The notes: a model not told the origin generated them from the sequence alone. Positions 18,434 to 27,341 are shown, counted from the stretch's first letter. The stretch is DNA of 35,000 bases from an uncultured Sphingomonas sp. (GCF_902806285.1 NZ_CADCWA010000203.1:1-35000); one strand, 5' to 3'. Numbers and translations: made by a program.

Positions 18434-19312
18434 TCAGGCCGCGCCCAGTACCAGGACCGGCCACTCGCCCGAGCCTGCGTCCTCCAGTCCGAGGCCCTGC
18501 GCGGCGTAGGCGGCTGCGACCGCCTCCGCCTGGGTGTCGAGCAGGCCGGCCAGCACGACCGTTCCGCCAGGTGCGAGGGCGCTCGCGAACGCGGGGGCGA
18601 GGTCGATCAGGGGGCCGGCGAGGATGTTGGCGATGAGGAGATCGAAGGGAGCTCGGGCGGTGAGCTGGGGTGAGGCCATGCCGTCGGCGACCTCGAGCAG
18701 CAACTCTCCGGCGGCATCGCCAAGCGCGACGCCGTTGATCGCGGCGTTGTCGCGGGCGACTTCCACGGCGACCGGGTCGATGTCGGTGGCGACTGCGCGG
18801 GCCTCGGGCCAGAGCTTCAGCGCGGCGAAGGCGAGGAGGCCGGTGCCGGTGCCGATGTCGGCGATGTTGCGGAAGCGCTGGCCCAAGCGCTGCAGCCGGT
18901 CGAGCGCTTCGAGGCAGCCCTTAGTGGTGGCGTGCTGGCCGGTGCCGAAGGCGAGGCCGGCGTCGATCTGAAAGTTGATCGCGCCATCCTGGGCCACGTG
19001 GCTGGGCGTGTGGACGAAGAAGCGGCCGGCGCGGATCGGCTCGAGGCCGGCCTGGCTGCGGGTGACCCAGTCCTCGTCGCCGAGCTGCTCGACCTGCGGC
19101 GGGCCGTCGGCGAGCGAGGCGAGCAGGCCCAGCTCGTGGGCGTCGGGTTCTATCTCGAAGTAGGCGTGGAGCAGCCATTCGTCGGGCTTGGCGGGATCGG
19201 GCTCGTCGGCGACCAGCACGGGGGGTGAGGACGAGTGGGCGAACAGGTCGTCGGCTTGCGGCAGGGCCTCGGCCTGGGCGCGGGTGCAGGGGAGGGTGGC
19301 GCGGTAGGTCAT
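18434..19312 (-). CDS. prmA: Ribosomal protein L11 methyltransferase
   Basis: 292 residues from ATG 19312; the longer frame reads repeat DNA upstream and is not used. PrmA trimethylates ribosomal protein L11 using S-adenosylmethionine. The SAM-binding motif is IADIGTGTGLLAFAALKL, the substrate-side motif is DAGLAFGTGQHATT, and LLIANILAGPLIDLAP holds the NxLA-type motif of the family. The acidic residue ending motif II is in ATDIDPVAVE. Confidence 0.92.
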   Translation of the reverse strand: MTYRATLPCTRAQAEALPQADDLFAHSSSPPVLVADEPDPAKPDEWLLHAYFEIEPDAHELGLLASLADGPPQVEQLGDEDWVTRSQAGLEPIRAGRFFVHTPSHVAQDGAINFQIDAGLAFGTGQHATTKGCLEALDRLQRLGQRFRNIADIGTGTGLLAFAALKLWPEARAVATDIDPVAVEVARDNAAINGVALGDAAGELLLEVADGMASPQLTARAPFDLLIANILAGPLIDLAPAFASALAPGGTVVLAGLLDTQAEAVAAAYAAQGLGLEDAGSGEWPVLVLGAA

Positions 19313-19314
19313 GC

Positions 19315-19431
19315 AGCTCCTACCCCTTGGGGGAGGTGGCAGGCGCGCAGTGCCTGACGGAGGGGTCCGGTGGCGCAGATGCCACCCCTCTGCCGTGCGA
19401 TGCACGGCATCTCCCCCAAGGGGGAGTAGCT
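19315..19431. repeat. REPIN-like element (CTCCCCCTTGGGGGAG family), copy 1
   Basis: The left end (AGCTCCTACCCCTTGGGGGA) and the right end (TCTCCCCCAAGGGGGAGTAG) are inverted copies. Inside, GTGCCTGACGGAGGGGT is shared with the copy at 21067-21204. It fills the gap between prmA and the metallo-beta-lactamase gene. Confidence 0.85.
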
Positions 19432-19439
19432 GGACGTGC

Positions 19440-20348
19440 TCACCTCGCGGCTTCCTTCGCCAGCCGCTCGTCCAGCTGCCTGGTCTTCGCGGCGGCGTAG
19501 TTGCGGCAGCCTGCCGGATCGAACAACGGCTGCTTGCCCGTCATGCGCTCCTTCATCGCGCTGGCGGAGGGATGCGGGGTGAGGAGGATTTCGCAGCGGC
19601 TGGCCGCCAGCCTGGCGAGCCCGGCCCGGAAGGCGGCGACATAGGTGGGGTGGTCGGAGAAGCGGTAGTCGTCGCGGCTGATCGCCGACAGGCTGTCCGC
19701 GTACACCATCGTCCGGCACACGCCGCCATCGCAGCTCTCCCAGCGCCAGCTGAGCGCCCCCGGGGTGTGCCCCGGCGTGGCGATGGCGGTGAGCAGGAGG
19801 TTGCCGAACCGGATCGCGCCGCCATCCGCGATCACGCGGTCGACTCTGGCGGCGGGGAAGGGCTTGTGCATGCCGACCTGCGGGTCGTCGGCGGTGGCGA
19901 TCCCGGTGGAAAGCGCCGGCTTGGCTGGAGCGGAGGCGACCAGGGCGGCGCCGGTCAGCTGCTGCAGCCGGGCGGTGCCGCCGACATGGTCAAGGTGCTC
20001 GTGGCTGTGCAGCAGGTAGCGGATGTCCCGGAGGCGGAAGCCGAGCGCCCGGACGTTGGCGGCGATCAGCTCCGCACCTTGCTCGGTGCCGCCGTCGATC
20101 AGCAGGTGGCCGTCGCTGCCGGTGACGAGGATGGCGGAGATGCCGCAGGTGCCGACCAGATAGGTGTTGGCGTGGATGCGGACGGGCGGGGCGGGCTGGT
20201 CCCAATCGGTCGAGTCGCCGCAGGCTGCGGCCCATTGCGGACCGGCCTGTTCGATCGGGGCCTTGGGCCGCTCGACCTGCGGCGGCCGACCGAGGGGCAC
20301 CACGATCTGCTGCGCGGCGAGGGCGAGCGCGAACAGGCTAGCGGACAA
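19440..20348 (-). CDS. Subclass B3 metallo-beta-lactamase
   Basis: About 302 residues from TTG 20348, which overlaps the SDR stop by 11 bases; a start further upstream is possible and no strong ribosome site is seen. The hydrophobic N-terminus (SASLFALALAAQQ) may be a signal peptide. The zinc site HSHEHLDHVGG carries the H-x-H-x-D-H pattern, followed by TPGHTPGALSW (third His) and LLTPHPSAS (the B3-type His), with WDQPAPPVRI and NTYLVGTCGISAILV as further B3 signatures. These enzymes hydrolyse beta-lactams, often including carbapenems, but activity cannot be read from sequence. Downstream Cys in PAGCRNYA is also typical of the family. Confidence 0.85.
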   Translation of the reverse strand: MSASLFALALAAQQIVVPLGRPPQVERPKAPIEQAGPQWAAACGDSTDWDQPAPPVRIHANTYLVGTCGISAILVTGSDGHLLIDGGTEQGAELIAANVRALGFRLRDIRYLLHSHEHLDHVGGTARLQQLTGAALVASAPAKPALSTGIATADDPQVGMHKPFPAARVDRVIADGGAIRFGNLLLTAIATPGHTPGALSWRWESCDGGVCRTMVYADSLSAISRDDYRFSDHPTYVAAFRAGLARLAASRCEILLTPHPSASAMKERMTGKQPLFDPAGCRNYAAAKTRQLDERLAKEAAR

Positions 20349-21054
20349 AGCTGGCGCCGTTCGCGTCGACGATCGTGCCGGTGGCCGAGGCGGGCGCTTC
20401 GGTGGCGAGCCAGCGGATGATCTCGCCGATTTCGGCCGCACTCGCGACGCGGCCTAACGGGATTTCGGCCAGGATCTTCTCGCCGCCGCGGCTGGCAAGA
20501 TATTCCTCGGTCATCTCGGTGACGGTGAAGCCGGGGCAGACGGCGAAGGCGAGGATGTTCTCGGCCGCGTAGCCGCGGGCGATCGTCTTGGTGACCCCGA
20601 TCATCGCCGCCTTGGACGCGGCATAGTGCCAGTGCTGGGGCGAGTCGCCGCGGTAGCCGGCGCGGCTGGCGACGTTGACGATGCGGCCGCCACGGGGTCC
20701 GCCATCGCCGTTCGCGCGGAAGTGCTGAATGGCGAGGCGGCTGAGGTCGGATGAGGCCTGCAGGTTGATCGTCATGGTGCGGGCCCAGGCGGCGTGCCAG
20801 TCCGCGTCGGCCGCGTCGTCGGCGATCGCTTCGTAGACGCCGGCATTGTTGACCAGCACGTCGATCCGTCCGCCGAGCGCATGGACGGCCTGCTCCCACA
20901 GGCGGCGCGGCGCGGCGGGGTCGGCGAGGTCGGCGTCGATCAGGCCGGAGCCGCCGCGGGTGGAGTGGCCGGCGACGCGGTGGCCGGCGGCTTCGAGCGA
21001 CTGGCGGGCGGCGGCGCCGATGCCGCGGCTGGCGCCGGTGAGGAGGATGTTCAT
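20338..21054 (-). CDS. Short-chain dehydrogenase/reductase (SDR)
   Basis: 238 residues. A classical SDR: TGASRGIG cofactor motif at residues 6-13, VLVNNAGVYE, the catalytic Ser in NVASRAGYRG, and YAASK as the Y-x-x-x-K motif. C-terminal CPGFTVTEM and LATEAPASATGTIVDANGA are standard. The substrate is unknown; the family covers sugar, steroid and fatty acyl reductases. It lies upstream of the beta-lactamase gene in the same direction, overlapping it, so both are probably on one transcript. REPIN-like repeats lie on both sides of the pair. Confidence 0.87.
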   Translation of the reverse strand: MNILLTGASRGIGAAARQSLEAAGHRVAGHSTRGGSGLIDADLADPAAPRRLWEQAVHALGGRIDVLVNNAGVYEAIADDAADADWHAAWARTMTINLQASSDLSRLAIQHFRANGDGGPRGGRIVNVASRAGYRGDSPQHWHYAASKAAMIGVTKTIARGYAAENILAFAVCPGFTVTEMTEEYLASRGGEKILAEIPLGRVASAAEIGEIIRWLATEAPASATGTIVDANGASFVR

Positions 21055-21066
21055 GGGGGGTGCTCT

Positions 21067-21204
21067 AGCTGCTCCCCCAGAGTGGCGAAAGCCACCGCGG
21101 GGGAGCTGTCGGCTGCGTAGCAGACGACTGAGGGGGCAGGCTCCGCCTCGGTATACCCCTCCGTCAGCGCTACGCGCCGCCACCTCCCCCAAGGGGGAGG
21201 AGCT
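21067..21204. repeat. REPIN-like element (CTCCCCCTTGGGGGAG family), copy 2
   Basis: The ends AGCTGCTCCCCC and CCCCCAAGGGGGAGGAGCT are inverted, with CCCTCCGTCAGCGCTACGCG matching the inner part of copy 1. It fills the space between the SDR start and the chemoreceptor stop at 21205. Confidence 0.82.
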
Positions 21205-22494
21205 TCAGGCCGCGAACCTGCTCACGAACTCGTTGGTGGCGCCGCGGAACTCCTTCATCTGGTCGGAGAAGCGGGCAAAGCCTTGCTCGACCCCGTCGAT
21301 GTCGCGCGCGACGTTCTCGGTGTCGGAGCGGATGGCGGCGATGGTGGAACTCATCGAATCGGCTGCCAGTGCGGTCTCGTCCACCGCGGCGGTGATCATG
21401 GTCACCGTCTGCGCCTGCAGCTCCATCGCCTGGCGGATGCGGTCGGCGGAGACCTGCACCTCCTCCACCGTCGACTGGATGGAGCCGTTGGCCTCCACCG
21501 TCTGGCGGGTGGCGGCGGTGATGGCGGTGATCTTGGCGGTGATGTCGTCGGTCGCCCGCGCGGTCTGGGACGCGAGGCTCTTCACTTCCTGCGCGACCAC
21601 CGCGAAGCCGCGGCCGGCGTCGCCCGCACGCGCCGCTTCGATGGTGGCGTTGAGGGCGAGGAGGTTGGTCTGCCCGGCGATGTCGCGGATGAGGCCGAGG
21701 ATCGACTCGATCGCCTCCACATGGCCCGACAAAGCATGGCTGACCTTGACGGCCTGGCTCGCCTGGTTGCCGGCGCGGGTGGCGACGTCGGCCGCCACCT
21801 CGACCTCCGAACGGGCGTCCTCGATCGCGCGGATGAGGCCGGCCGCCGTTTGGGCGGCTTCGCGCATGGCAACGGCGGACTGCTCGGCGGCGGCGGCGAC
21901 CTCGCTGGTCTTGCCGAGCATTCCGCGGGCGGAGTTGGCGGTGTTGCAGATGCGGCCCGTCAGGTGCTTGGAATGATCGGTGCTGCCACGAACGAGGTCG
22001 CTGACCTGCCGCTCATATTGCCGGCTTTGCCGATCCCGCTCCTCTGCGGCTGCCTCCGATATCAGCAGGGTATATTGCGCGGTGATGATTTCCTGCCCGC
22101 AAGCCATGATCCTGGAATAGATTTGGAGCGCGCGCAGGAGATCAGCGCGCCGGTCACCGAAATGCCTTTCAAGCCGCTTGATCATGTCGGCCGTCGTTTG
22201 CATGCGGGTCGCCACGAAGTCCGGAAGACTGGCGCGTGACGCATACATCTCGACGCCCCGCTCGGCGATCTTGAGGATCCAGGCTTCGTCGACCGAGCTG
22301 GTGAGAAACTCGCGGTTGAGCCGAGCCACGTCCTCGCCATGGTGCTCGCGCAGCGCATCGATGATGACCTCTCCGCAATTCTCCCACAGCCAGCGTATCG
22401 ACTTCTCGAACTCACCTCCGTCCGAATAAACGGCGAGCCGCGCGGCGACGGCGTTGCCGTGCAAACGTTGAAGCTGTTGATTGTCGCCGCTCAT
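21205..22494 (-). CDS. Soluble methyl-accepting chemotaxis protein with a protoglobin-like sensor
   Basis: 429 residues from ATG 22494, which has GGAG six bases upstream; a GTG at 22509 is less likely. No transmembrane segment is seen, so it is a cytoplasmic receptor. Residues about 1-175 are helical and resemble the globin-coupled sensor layout ([20 protein letters not shown], then [20 protein letters not shown]), but the expected haem-ligand His is not visible. The signalling part has methylation helices and the invariant hairpin tip [19 protein letters not shown], which contacts CheA/CheW. It lacks the C-terminal CheR-docking pentapeptide. No che genes are adjacent. The receptor call is sure; the globin relationship is an inference. 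Confidence 0.85.
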   Translation of the reverse strand: MSGDNQQLQRLHGNAVAARLAVYSDGGEFEKSIRWLWENCGEVIIDALREHHGEDVARLNREFLTSSVDEAWILKIAERGVEMYASRASLPDFVATRMQTTADMIKRLERHFGDRRADLLRALQIYSRIMACGQEIITAQYTLLISEAAAEERDRQSRQYERQVSDLVRGSTDHSKHLTGRICNTANSARGMLGKTSEVAAAAEQSAVAMREAAQTAAGLIRAIEDARSEVEVAADVATRAGNQASQAVKVSHALSGHVEAIESILGLIRDIAGQTNLLALNATIEAARAGDAGRGFAVVAQEVKSLASQTARATDDITAKITAITAATRQTVEANGSIQSTVEEVQVSADRIRQAMELQAQTVTMITAAVDETALAADSMSSTIAAIRSDTENVARDIDGVEQGFARFSDQMKEFRGATNEFVSRFAA

Positions 22495-22552
22495 TCGCAT
22501 CTCCGCCACCGTTCGAGTCCTTGCTTTGGCGCGCCTTGTGTCCCGACACTGG

Positions 22553-22567
22553 TTAAGGGCTGGTTAG
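22553..22567. promoter_or_regulatory. Candidate CtrA-type site (TTAA-N7-TTAG)
   Basis: TTAA, seven bases, TTAG on the plus strand; on the minus strand it reads CTAA-N7-TTAAC, close to the CtrA consensus TTAA-N7-TTAAC. It lies about 60 bases upstream of the chemoreceptor start and 93 bases before sdhC. CtrA often drives motility genes in alphaproteobacteria. One mismatch, and no experimental support here. Confidence 0.3.
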
Positions 22568-22659
22568 GCGCGGCCGGGCTTCTCCCAACCTTGCTCTCCG
22601 GGAGGCGCGCGCCTAAGCGGCAATCAGTTTTTCATCCGCATCGGAGTGCCTCCGAGCCC

Positions 22660-23055
22660 ATGGCCCGCAACACCGCACGACCCCTGTCGCCCCACCTGAC
22701 CGTCTGGAAGTGGGGTCCGCACATGGTGACCTCCATCCTGCACCGCGCCACCGGCATCGCCTTGAGCGTGGCCGGCCTGGCGCTGCTCACCTGGTGGCTG
22801 CTGGCCCTGGCCGGGAGCGGGTCGGCCTACGCCGACTTCTCCGCGGCGGCGTCCCACCCGCTGGGCATCTTCGTGCTGATCGGCCTGTCCTGGTCGTTTT
22901 TCCAGCATACGCTGTCGGGCGTCCGCCACCTGATCATGGACATCGGCGCGGGCCTCGAGATCAAGACCAACAAGAAGATGGCTTATGCCACCTGGGCGGG
23001 CGCGGCGGTGCTGACGGTCGCGCTGTGGGGCTATCTGCTGCTGGTGCGCGCATGA
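22660..23055 (+). CDS. sdhC: Succinate dehydrogenase cytochrome b556 subunit
   Basis: 131 residues from ATG 22660, the start of family similarity (RPLSPHLTVWKW). SdhC is one of two membrane anchors of complex II. The SILHRATGIALS motif and FFQHTLSGVRHLIMD, containing the haem-ligand His, are diagnostic. Three membrane helices are visible. It overlaps sdhD by ATGA. Confidence 0.95.
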   Translation: MARNTARPLSPHLTVWKWGPHMVTSILHRATGIALSVAGLALLTWWLLALAGSGSAYADFSAAASHPLGIFVLIGLSWSFFQHTLSGVRHLIMDIGAGLEIKTNKKMAYATWAGAAVLTVALWGYLLLVRA

Positions 23056-23483
23056 CCGGGCCCAAGCAGATCGGCGCCCACGATCGCAACGCGGTTCCCA
23101 ACGGCAAGACCGCGCTGGGCAAGGTCCGCGGGCTCGGCTCGGCCCGGCACGGCGGGCGGCTGTGGATCCGCGAGCGGATCTCTTCGGCGGCGCTGCTGCT
23201 GCTCGGCACCTGGTTCATCGTCTCCATGCTGCTGCTGCCCGACTATCGCCAGGCGACGGTGCTGGAGTGGCTGGCGAGCCCGTTCGCCTTCGTGCCGATG
23301 GCGCTGTTCGTGTATCTGAATTTCGAGCACAGCCTTGAGGGCCTCAAGGTCATCACCGACGATTATCAGGGCGACGAAGGCGGCCGCCTGACGTGGCATT
23401 TGGTCAGCCTGTTCCTACATGTGGGGGCGGGGGCACTGGCGCTGTACGCGCTGGTTCGCATCGTCTTCGGAGCCGCTTCCTGA
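23052..23483 (+). CDS. sdhD: Succinate dehydrogenase membrane anchor subunit
   Basis: 143 residues. The order between sdhC and sdhA, the three hydrophobic helices (about 53-72, 80-97 and 112-140), and [16 protein letters not shown], with the His and the DDY quinone/haem region, identify SdhD. The extended polar N-terminus with [17 protein letters not shown] is usual in alphaproteobacteria. It overlaps sdhA at TGATG. Confidence 0.93.
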   Translation: MTGPKQIGAHDRNAVPNGKTALGKVRGLGSARHGGRLWIRERISSAALLLLGTWFIVSMLLLPDYRQATVLEWLASPFAFVPMALFVYLNFEHSLEGLKVITDDYQGDEGGRLTWHLVSLFLHVGAGALALYALVRIVFGAAS

Positions 23484-25294
23484 TGCCTGAGAGTTCGTCG
23501 TACCGTATCGTCGATCACGTTTATGATGTCGTTGTTGTCGGAGCCGGGGGCGCGGGCCTGCGCGCGACCATGGGCGCGGCCGAAAAAGGGCTGAAGACCG
23601 CCTGCGTGACCAAGGTGTTCCCGACCCGCAGCCACACGGTGGCGGCGCAGGGCGGGATCGCGGCGAGCCTGGGCAACATGGGTCCGGACCATTGGACCTG
23701 GCACATGTACGATACCGTCAAGGGCTCCGACTGGCTCGGCGACCAGGACGCGATCGAGTATCTCTGCCGCGAAGCGCCCGCGGCGGTGTACGAGCTGGAA
23801 CATGCCGGGCTGCCGTTCAGCCGGACGGACGACGGCCGCATCTACCAGCGTGCGTTCGGCGGCATGACCCAGAACATGGGCGAAGGCCCGGCGGCGCAGC
23901 GGACCTGCGCAGCGGCCGACCGCACCGGCCATGCGATGCTGCACACGCTCTACCAGCAGAGCCTGCGCTACGACGCGGACTTCTATGTCGAGTATTTCGC
24001 GCTCGACCTGATCATGGTCGACGGTGAGTGCCGCGGGCTGGTGGCGCTCAGCATGGACGACGGTTCCATCCACCGCTTCCGCGCGCAGGCGGTGGTGCTG
24101 GCGACCGGCGGCTACGGCCGCTGCTACTTCTCCGCGACCTCCGCCCACACCTGCACCGGCGACGGTAACGCGATGGTGTTGCGCGCGGGCCTGCCGCTGC
24201 AGGACATGGAGTTCGTGCAGTTCCACCCGACGGGCATCTACGGCGCGGGCGTGCTGATCACGGAGGGCGCGCGCGGCGAGGGCGGCTACCTCACCAACTC
24301 CGAGGGCGAGCGCTTCATGGAGCGCTATGCGCCGAGCGCCAAGGACCTGGCCAGCCGCGACGTGGTGTCGCGGTCGATGGCGATGGAGATCCGCGAAGGC
24401 CGCGGCGTGGGTAAGGAGAAGGACCATATTTTCCTTCACCTCGACCATATCGACCCCAAGATCCTGGCCGAGCGGCTGCCGGGCATTACCGAGACCGCCA
24501 AGATCTTCGCCGGCGTCGACATGACCCGCGAGCCGATCCCGGTGGTGCCGACCGTGCACTACAACATGGGCGGTATTCCGACCAACTATCATGGCGAGGT
24601 GGTCACGCTGAAGGACGGCAACCCGGATGCGGTGGTGCCGGGCCTGTTCGCGGTCGGCGAGGCCGCCTGCGTGTCGGTCCACGGCGCCAACCGCCTCGGC
24701 TCCAACAGCCTCATTGACCTGGTGGTGTTCGGCCGGGCAACGGGGCTGCGGCTTGGCGAGGTGATCAAGCCGGGCGCCGCGCAGGCGCTGCTGCCGGCGG
24801 ACTCGGCTGATCTGTCGCTCGCCCGCCTTGACCGCTTCCGCTACGCCGACGGCGGCACCCCGACCGCGGCCATCCGCAACGAGATGCAGCGCACCATGCA
24901 GCGCGACTGCGCGGTGTTCCGGACCGAGCAGACGCTGGCCGAGGGGCAGACCGCGATCGACGGGGTGTTCCGCAGCATCGCGGACGTCAAGGTCACCGAC
25001 CGCAGCCTGATCTGGAACACCGACCTGATCGAGACGCTCGAGCTCGACAACATGCTGAGCCAGGCGGTGGTCACCATGCATTGCGCCGCCAACCGCAAGG
25101 AAAGCCGCGGGGCGCATATGCACGAGGACTACGCCCAGCGCGACGACGCGAACTGGATGAAGCACACGGTGGCCTGGCTGGACGGCTGGGGCGGCGACTT
25201 CGGCCGCGGCGTGGCGATCGACTACCGCCCGGTGCACGAATATACGCTGTCCGAGGATATCCAGTACATTAAGCCTAAAGCGCGGGTGTACTAA
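23483..25294 (+). CDS. sdhA: Succinate dehydrogenase flavoprotein subunit
   Basis: 603 residues. SdhA oxidises succinate to fumarate on a covalently bound FAD. The FAD-binding motif is [17 protein letters not shown], the His that links FAD is in [10 protein letters not shown], the active-site region is QFHPTGIYG and [10 protein letters not shown], and [13 protein letters not shown] closes the substrate pocket. Translation is coupled with sdhD. The gene ends at 25294 and overlaps by three bases a toxin gene on the opposite strand; the iron-sulfur subunit gene sdhB, which normally follows in this group, is not present downstream in the window. Confidence 0.97.
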   Translation: MPESSSYRIVDHVYDVVVVGAGGAGLRATMGAAEKGLKTACVTKVFPTRSHTVAAQGGIAASLGNMGPDHWTWHMYDTVKGSDWLGDQDAIEYLCREAPAAVYELEHAGLPFSRTDDGRIYQRAFGGMTQNMGEGPAAQRTCAAADRTGHAMLHTLYQQSLRYDADFYVEYFALDLIMVDGECRGLVALSMDDGSIHRFRAQAVVLATGGYGRCYFSATSAHTCTGDGNAMVLRAGLPLQDMEFVQFHPTGIYGAGVLITEGARGEGGYLTNSEGERFMERYAPSAKDLASRDVVSRSMAMEIREGRGVGKEKDHIFLHLDHIDPKILAERLPGITETAKIFAGVDMTREPIPVVPTVHYNMGGIPTNYHGEVVTLKDGNPDAVVPGLFAVGEAACVSVHGANRLGSNSLIDLVVFGRATGLRLGEVIKPGAAQALLPADSADLSLARLDRFRYADGGTPTAAIRNEMQRTMQRDCAVFRTEQTLAEGQTAIDGVFRSIADVKVTDRSLIWNTDLIETLELDNMLSQAVVTMHCAANRKESRGAHMHEDYAQRDDANWMKHTVAWLDGWGGDFGRGVAIDYRPVHEYTLSEDIQYIKPKARVY

Positions 25295-25590
25295 CCCTCA
25301 TCGATCCACTGCGGCGCAATCATGCCTGGGTGCAGAACACGAACGACGATGATTCCGTCCTTGATCGCGCGATAGAAGGCGTGGTGGCTACCGACCGTAG
25401 CCTTGCGCAATCCGGGCGCAAGCAAGGAGCGATCGCTGCCGATGCCCGGCTGCTCCGCAAGCCGTGCCAGTTGCCCGCGCATCGATAGAATGTAGTCGCG
25501 GGCGGCCTCGCGGCCCCAGCGCTCTCGTCCCTCCTCCGCGATCCGTGCCAGGTCAGCCCGTGCAGCCGGGCGAAAACGGACCCGCTTCAA
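25291..25590 (-). CDS. ParE/RelE-family toxin
   Basis: 99 residues. [16 protein letters not shown] at the start and [20 protein letters not shown] near the end are the standard ParE/RelE-fold signature. ParE toxins poison gyrase, while RelE members cleave mRNA; ParE is favoured because the partner is ParD-like. The start is a TTG that overlaps the antitoxin stop (TTGA), so the two are translationally coupled. Its stop overlaps the sdhA stop on the other strand. Confidence 0.87.
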   Translation of the reverse strand: MKRVRFRPAARADLARIAEEGRERWGREAARDYILSMRGQLARLAEQPGIGSDRSLLAPGLRKATVGSHHAFYRAIKDGIIVVRVLHPGMIAPQWIDEG

Positions 25591-25826
25591 TCGGCCAACC
25601 TCACCTCACCCATGAACTGATCCCAGTCCATCTCCTCGGCGGGTCCGCTCTGCTCGCCCTCGTCGATCGCGCGTCGCAGCGCCTCGAGCTTCTGCTCCTC
25701 CTCCTCGAGCAGCCGAAGTCCGGCGCGGACCACTTCGCTGGTGGAGCCATAGCGGCCTTCCTGTACCTTGCGCTGCGCGAACTCGCGGAAGTGGTCGCCG
25801 AGGCTAATCGAGGTGTTCAGTCCCAT
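25587..25826 (-). CDS. ParD-family antitoxin
   Basis: 79 residues from ATG 25826. The ribbon-helix-helix N-terminus reads NTSISLGDHFREFAQRKVQE, and GRYGSTSEVVRAGLRLLEEE is the hallmark of type II ParD (CC2985-type) antitoxins. The acidic C-terminal tail would wrap and neutralise the toxin. It precedes the toxin gene as usual. A perfect inverted repeat lies ten bases upstream and is the likely autoregulatory operator. Confidence 0.88.
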   Translation of the reverse strand: MGLNTSISLGDHFREFAQRKVQEGRYGSTSEVVRAGLRLLEEEEQKLEALRRAIDEGEQSGPAEEMDWDQFMGEVRLAD

Positions 25827-25835
25827 GTGCGGCCA

Positions 25836-25854
25836 TGTACCACCTTCTGGTACA
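25836..25854. promoter_or_regulatory. Candidate ParD operator, TGTACCA-CCTTC-TGGTACA
   Basis: Perfect 7-bp inverted arms around a 5-base centre, immediately upstream of the antitoxin ATG. ParD-type ribbon-helix-helix proteins bind such palindromes to repress their own operon. Function inferred from position and symmetry. Confidence 0.55.
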
Positions 25855-25926
25855 AACGTGAGCCGCTTGACGACGAGCTGTGCTTTTCTGTAGACGAGCC
25901 GAGCTGCTGCTGTAGGGAGAGTGCGC

Positions 25927-27306
25927 GTGGATGGACCGACCCCGACCGGCAAGTTCCTGCGGGCGCTCGGCATTGCCGCGCTGCTCTCGATCGGCATCTT
26001 CGTCACCTGGCTGCTGGTCTACGATCGCCAGTCGCAGTCGGAACAGGCGCGCGCGAGCATCGCGCAAGGCTGGGGCGGGCCGCAGACGATCGCGGGGCCG
26101 GAGCTCAGCATTCCGTACAAGGTCGCGGTTGCCGCGGCGCGTAACGAGGCCGGGCAGCAGATCACCGCGCCGGGCGTGGTCGAGCGGCGGCTGACGCTCG
26201 CGCCGACGGGCGTGGATGCGGCGACGGTGCTGGTGCCCGAACGCCGCAGCCGCTCAATCTACGAGGTGGTGATCTACCGCGCGGACACGCAGGGGCGGGC
26301 GACCTTTGCGCTGCCGGCCGACCTCGCGCAGGTCGGCGTGCCGGCCGGCGCCCTCGAACTCGACCGAGCGCAGCTGCGGTTCGGCGTCAGCGACCCCCGC
26401 GGCCTCACCGCCAATCCGCTCATCCGCATCGGCAGCCGGCCGCTGCAGCTTGGTCCCGGCGGCGGCACCAGCCTGGTCTCGACCGGCTTCTATGCCCCGC
26501 TCGACCTCACCCGCATCGACCCGTCGCGCTTCTCCGTGGACTTCCGCTTTGCCCTCAGAGGCAATCAGTCGTTCGCGCTGGCGCCGCGCGCCGGCGACAC
26601 GCGGTGGAAGGTCAGCTCGCCCTGGCCCAGCCCGAGCTTCGCCGGCGGCTTCCTGCCCGAGCAGCGGCAGGTCGGCAGGCAAGGCTTCTCCGCCGAATAC
26701 CGGATCGGCAACCTGGCGCTCGGCCGCTCGCTGCTGTTCCTGGACGGGGAGGGCGGCGCTCCGGTTCCGACCGACCGCAGCGTGCCACCCCCGATGACTC
26801 CGGATGGGCGCAGCGCCGGGGCGGTGGCCGCGGTCGACCTGATGGAGCCAGTCGACCTCTACAGCCAGGTCAACCGGGCGACCAAATACGGCTTCCTGTT
26901 CATCGGCTTCACCTTTCTCGCCTTTCTGCTGTTCGACATCATCGGCGGGGTGCGGGTCGCGCCGGTGGAGTATCTGCTGGCCGGCGCGGCGCTGGTGCTG
27001 TTCTTCGTCCTCCTGCTCGCCTTCGCCGAGGTGATCGGCTTCACCCCGGCCTATGTGCTGGCGGCCGCGGCCATCGCCGGGCTCAACACCGCCTACTCCG
27101 CGGCTGTGCTCAGGAGCTGGCGGCGCGGCCTGGTCATCGGTGGTATCCTCGCCGGGCTCTACGCGGTGCTCTACATCCTCCTCAGCCTGGAGGCCTATTC
27201 CTTGCTGATCGGCTCCCTGCTGCTGCTCGCGGCGCTGGCGGGCACCATGTTCGTCACTCGGCGGCTGGACTGGACGGGACAGCGGCGGGCCGAGGCGGCG
27301 CTTTGA
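25927..27306 (+). CDS. creD: Cell envelope integrity protein CreD-like
   Basis: 459 residues from GTG 25927, seven bases after GGGAG; GTG 25921 is in frame but too close to that site. One N-terminal helix (about 13-32), a large periplasmic domain of roughly 250 residues, and a C-terminal block of about five to six helices starting at TKYGFLFIGFTFLAFLLFD are the CreD/inner-membrane protein layout. The hallmark segment VDLYSQVNRATKYGFLFIGF and FDIIGGVRVAPVEYLLAGAAL is present. In other bacteria CreD belongs to the CreBC regulon; no creB or creC is visible here. Its function is not well defined. Confidence 0.85.
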   Translation: MDGPTPTGKFLRALGIAALLSIGIFVTWLLVYDRQSQSEQARASIAQGWGGPQTIAGPELSIPYKVAVAAARNEAGQQITAPGVVERRLTLAPTGVDAATVLVPERRSRSIYEVVIYRADTQGRATFALPADLAQVGVPAGALELDRAQLRFGVSDPRGLTANPLIRIGSRPLQLGPGGGTSLVSTGFYAPLDLTRIDPSRFSVDFRFALRGNQSFALAPRAGDTRWKVSSPWPSPSFAGGFLPEQRQVGRQGFSAEYRIGNLALGRSLLFLDGEGGAPVPTDRSVPPPMTPDGRSAGAVAAVDLMEPVDLYSQVNRATKYGFLFIGFTFLAFLLFDIIGGVRVAPVEYLLAGAALVLFFVLLLAFAEVIGFTPAYVLAAAAIAGLNTAYSAAVLRSWRRGLVIGGILAGLYAVLYILLSLEAYSLLIGSLLLLAALAGTMFVTRRLDWTGQRRAEAAL

Positions 27307-27341
27307 CGCGGGGGCCAAAGCCGCTTAGGGCCCGCGCGCTC

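Noticed and set aside
23366-25237. 623-codon minus-strand frame opposite sdhA
   Set aside because: It is a shadow of sdhA, with no motif of its own.
26604-27341. Upstream extension of the LOG-family frame
   Set aside because: It is a shadow of creD; the conserved protein starts at ATG 27342.
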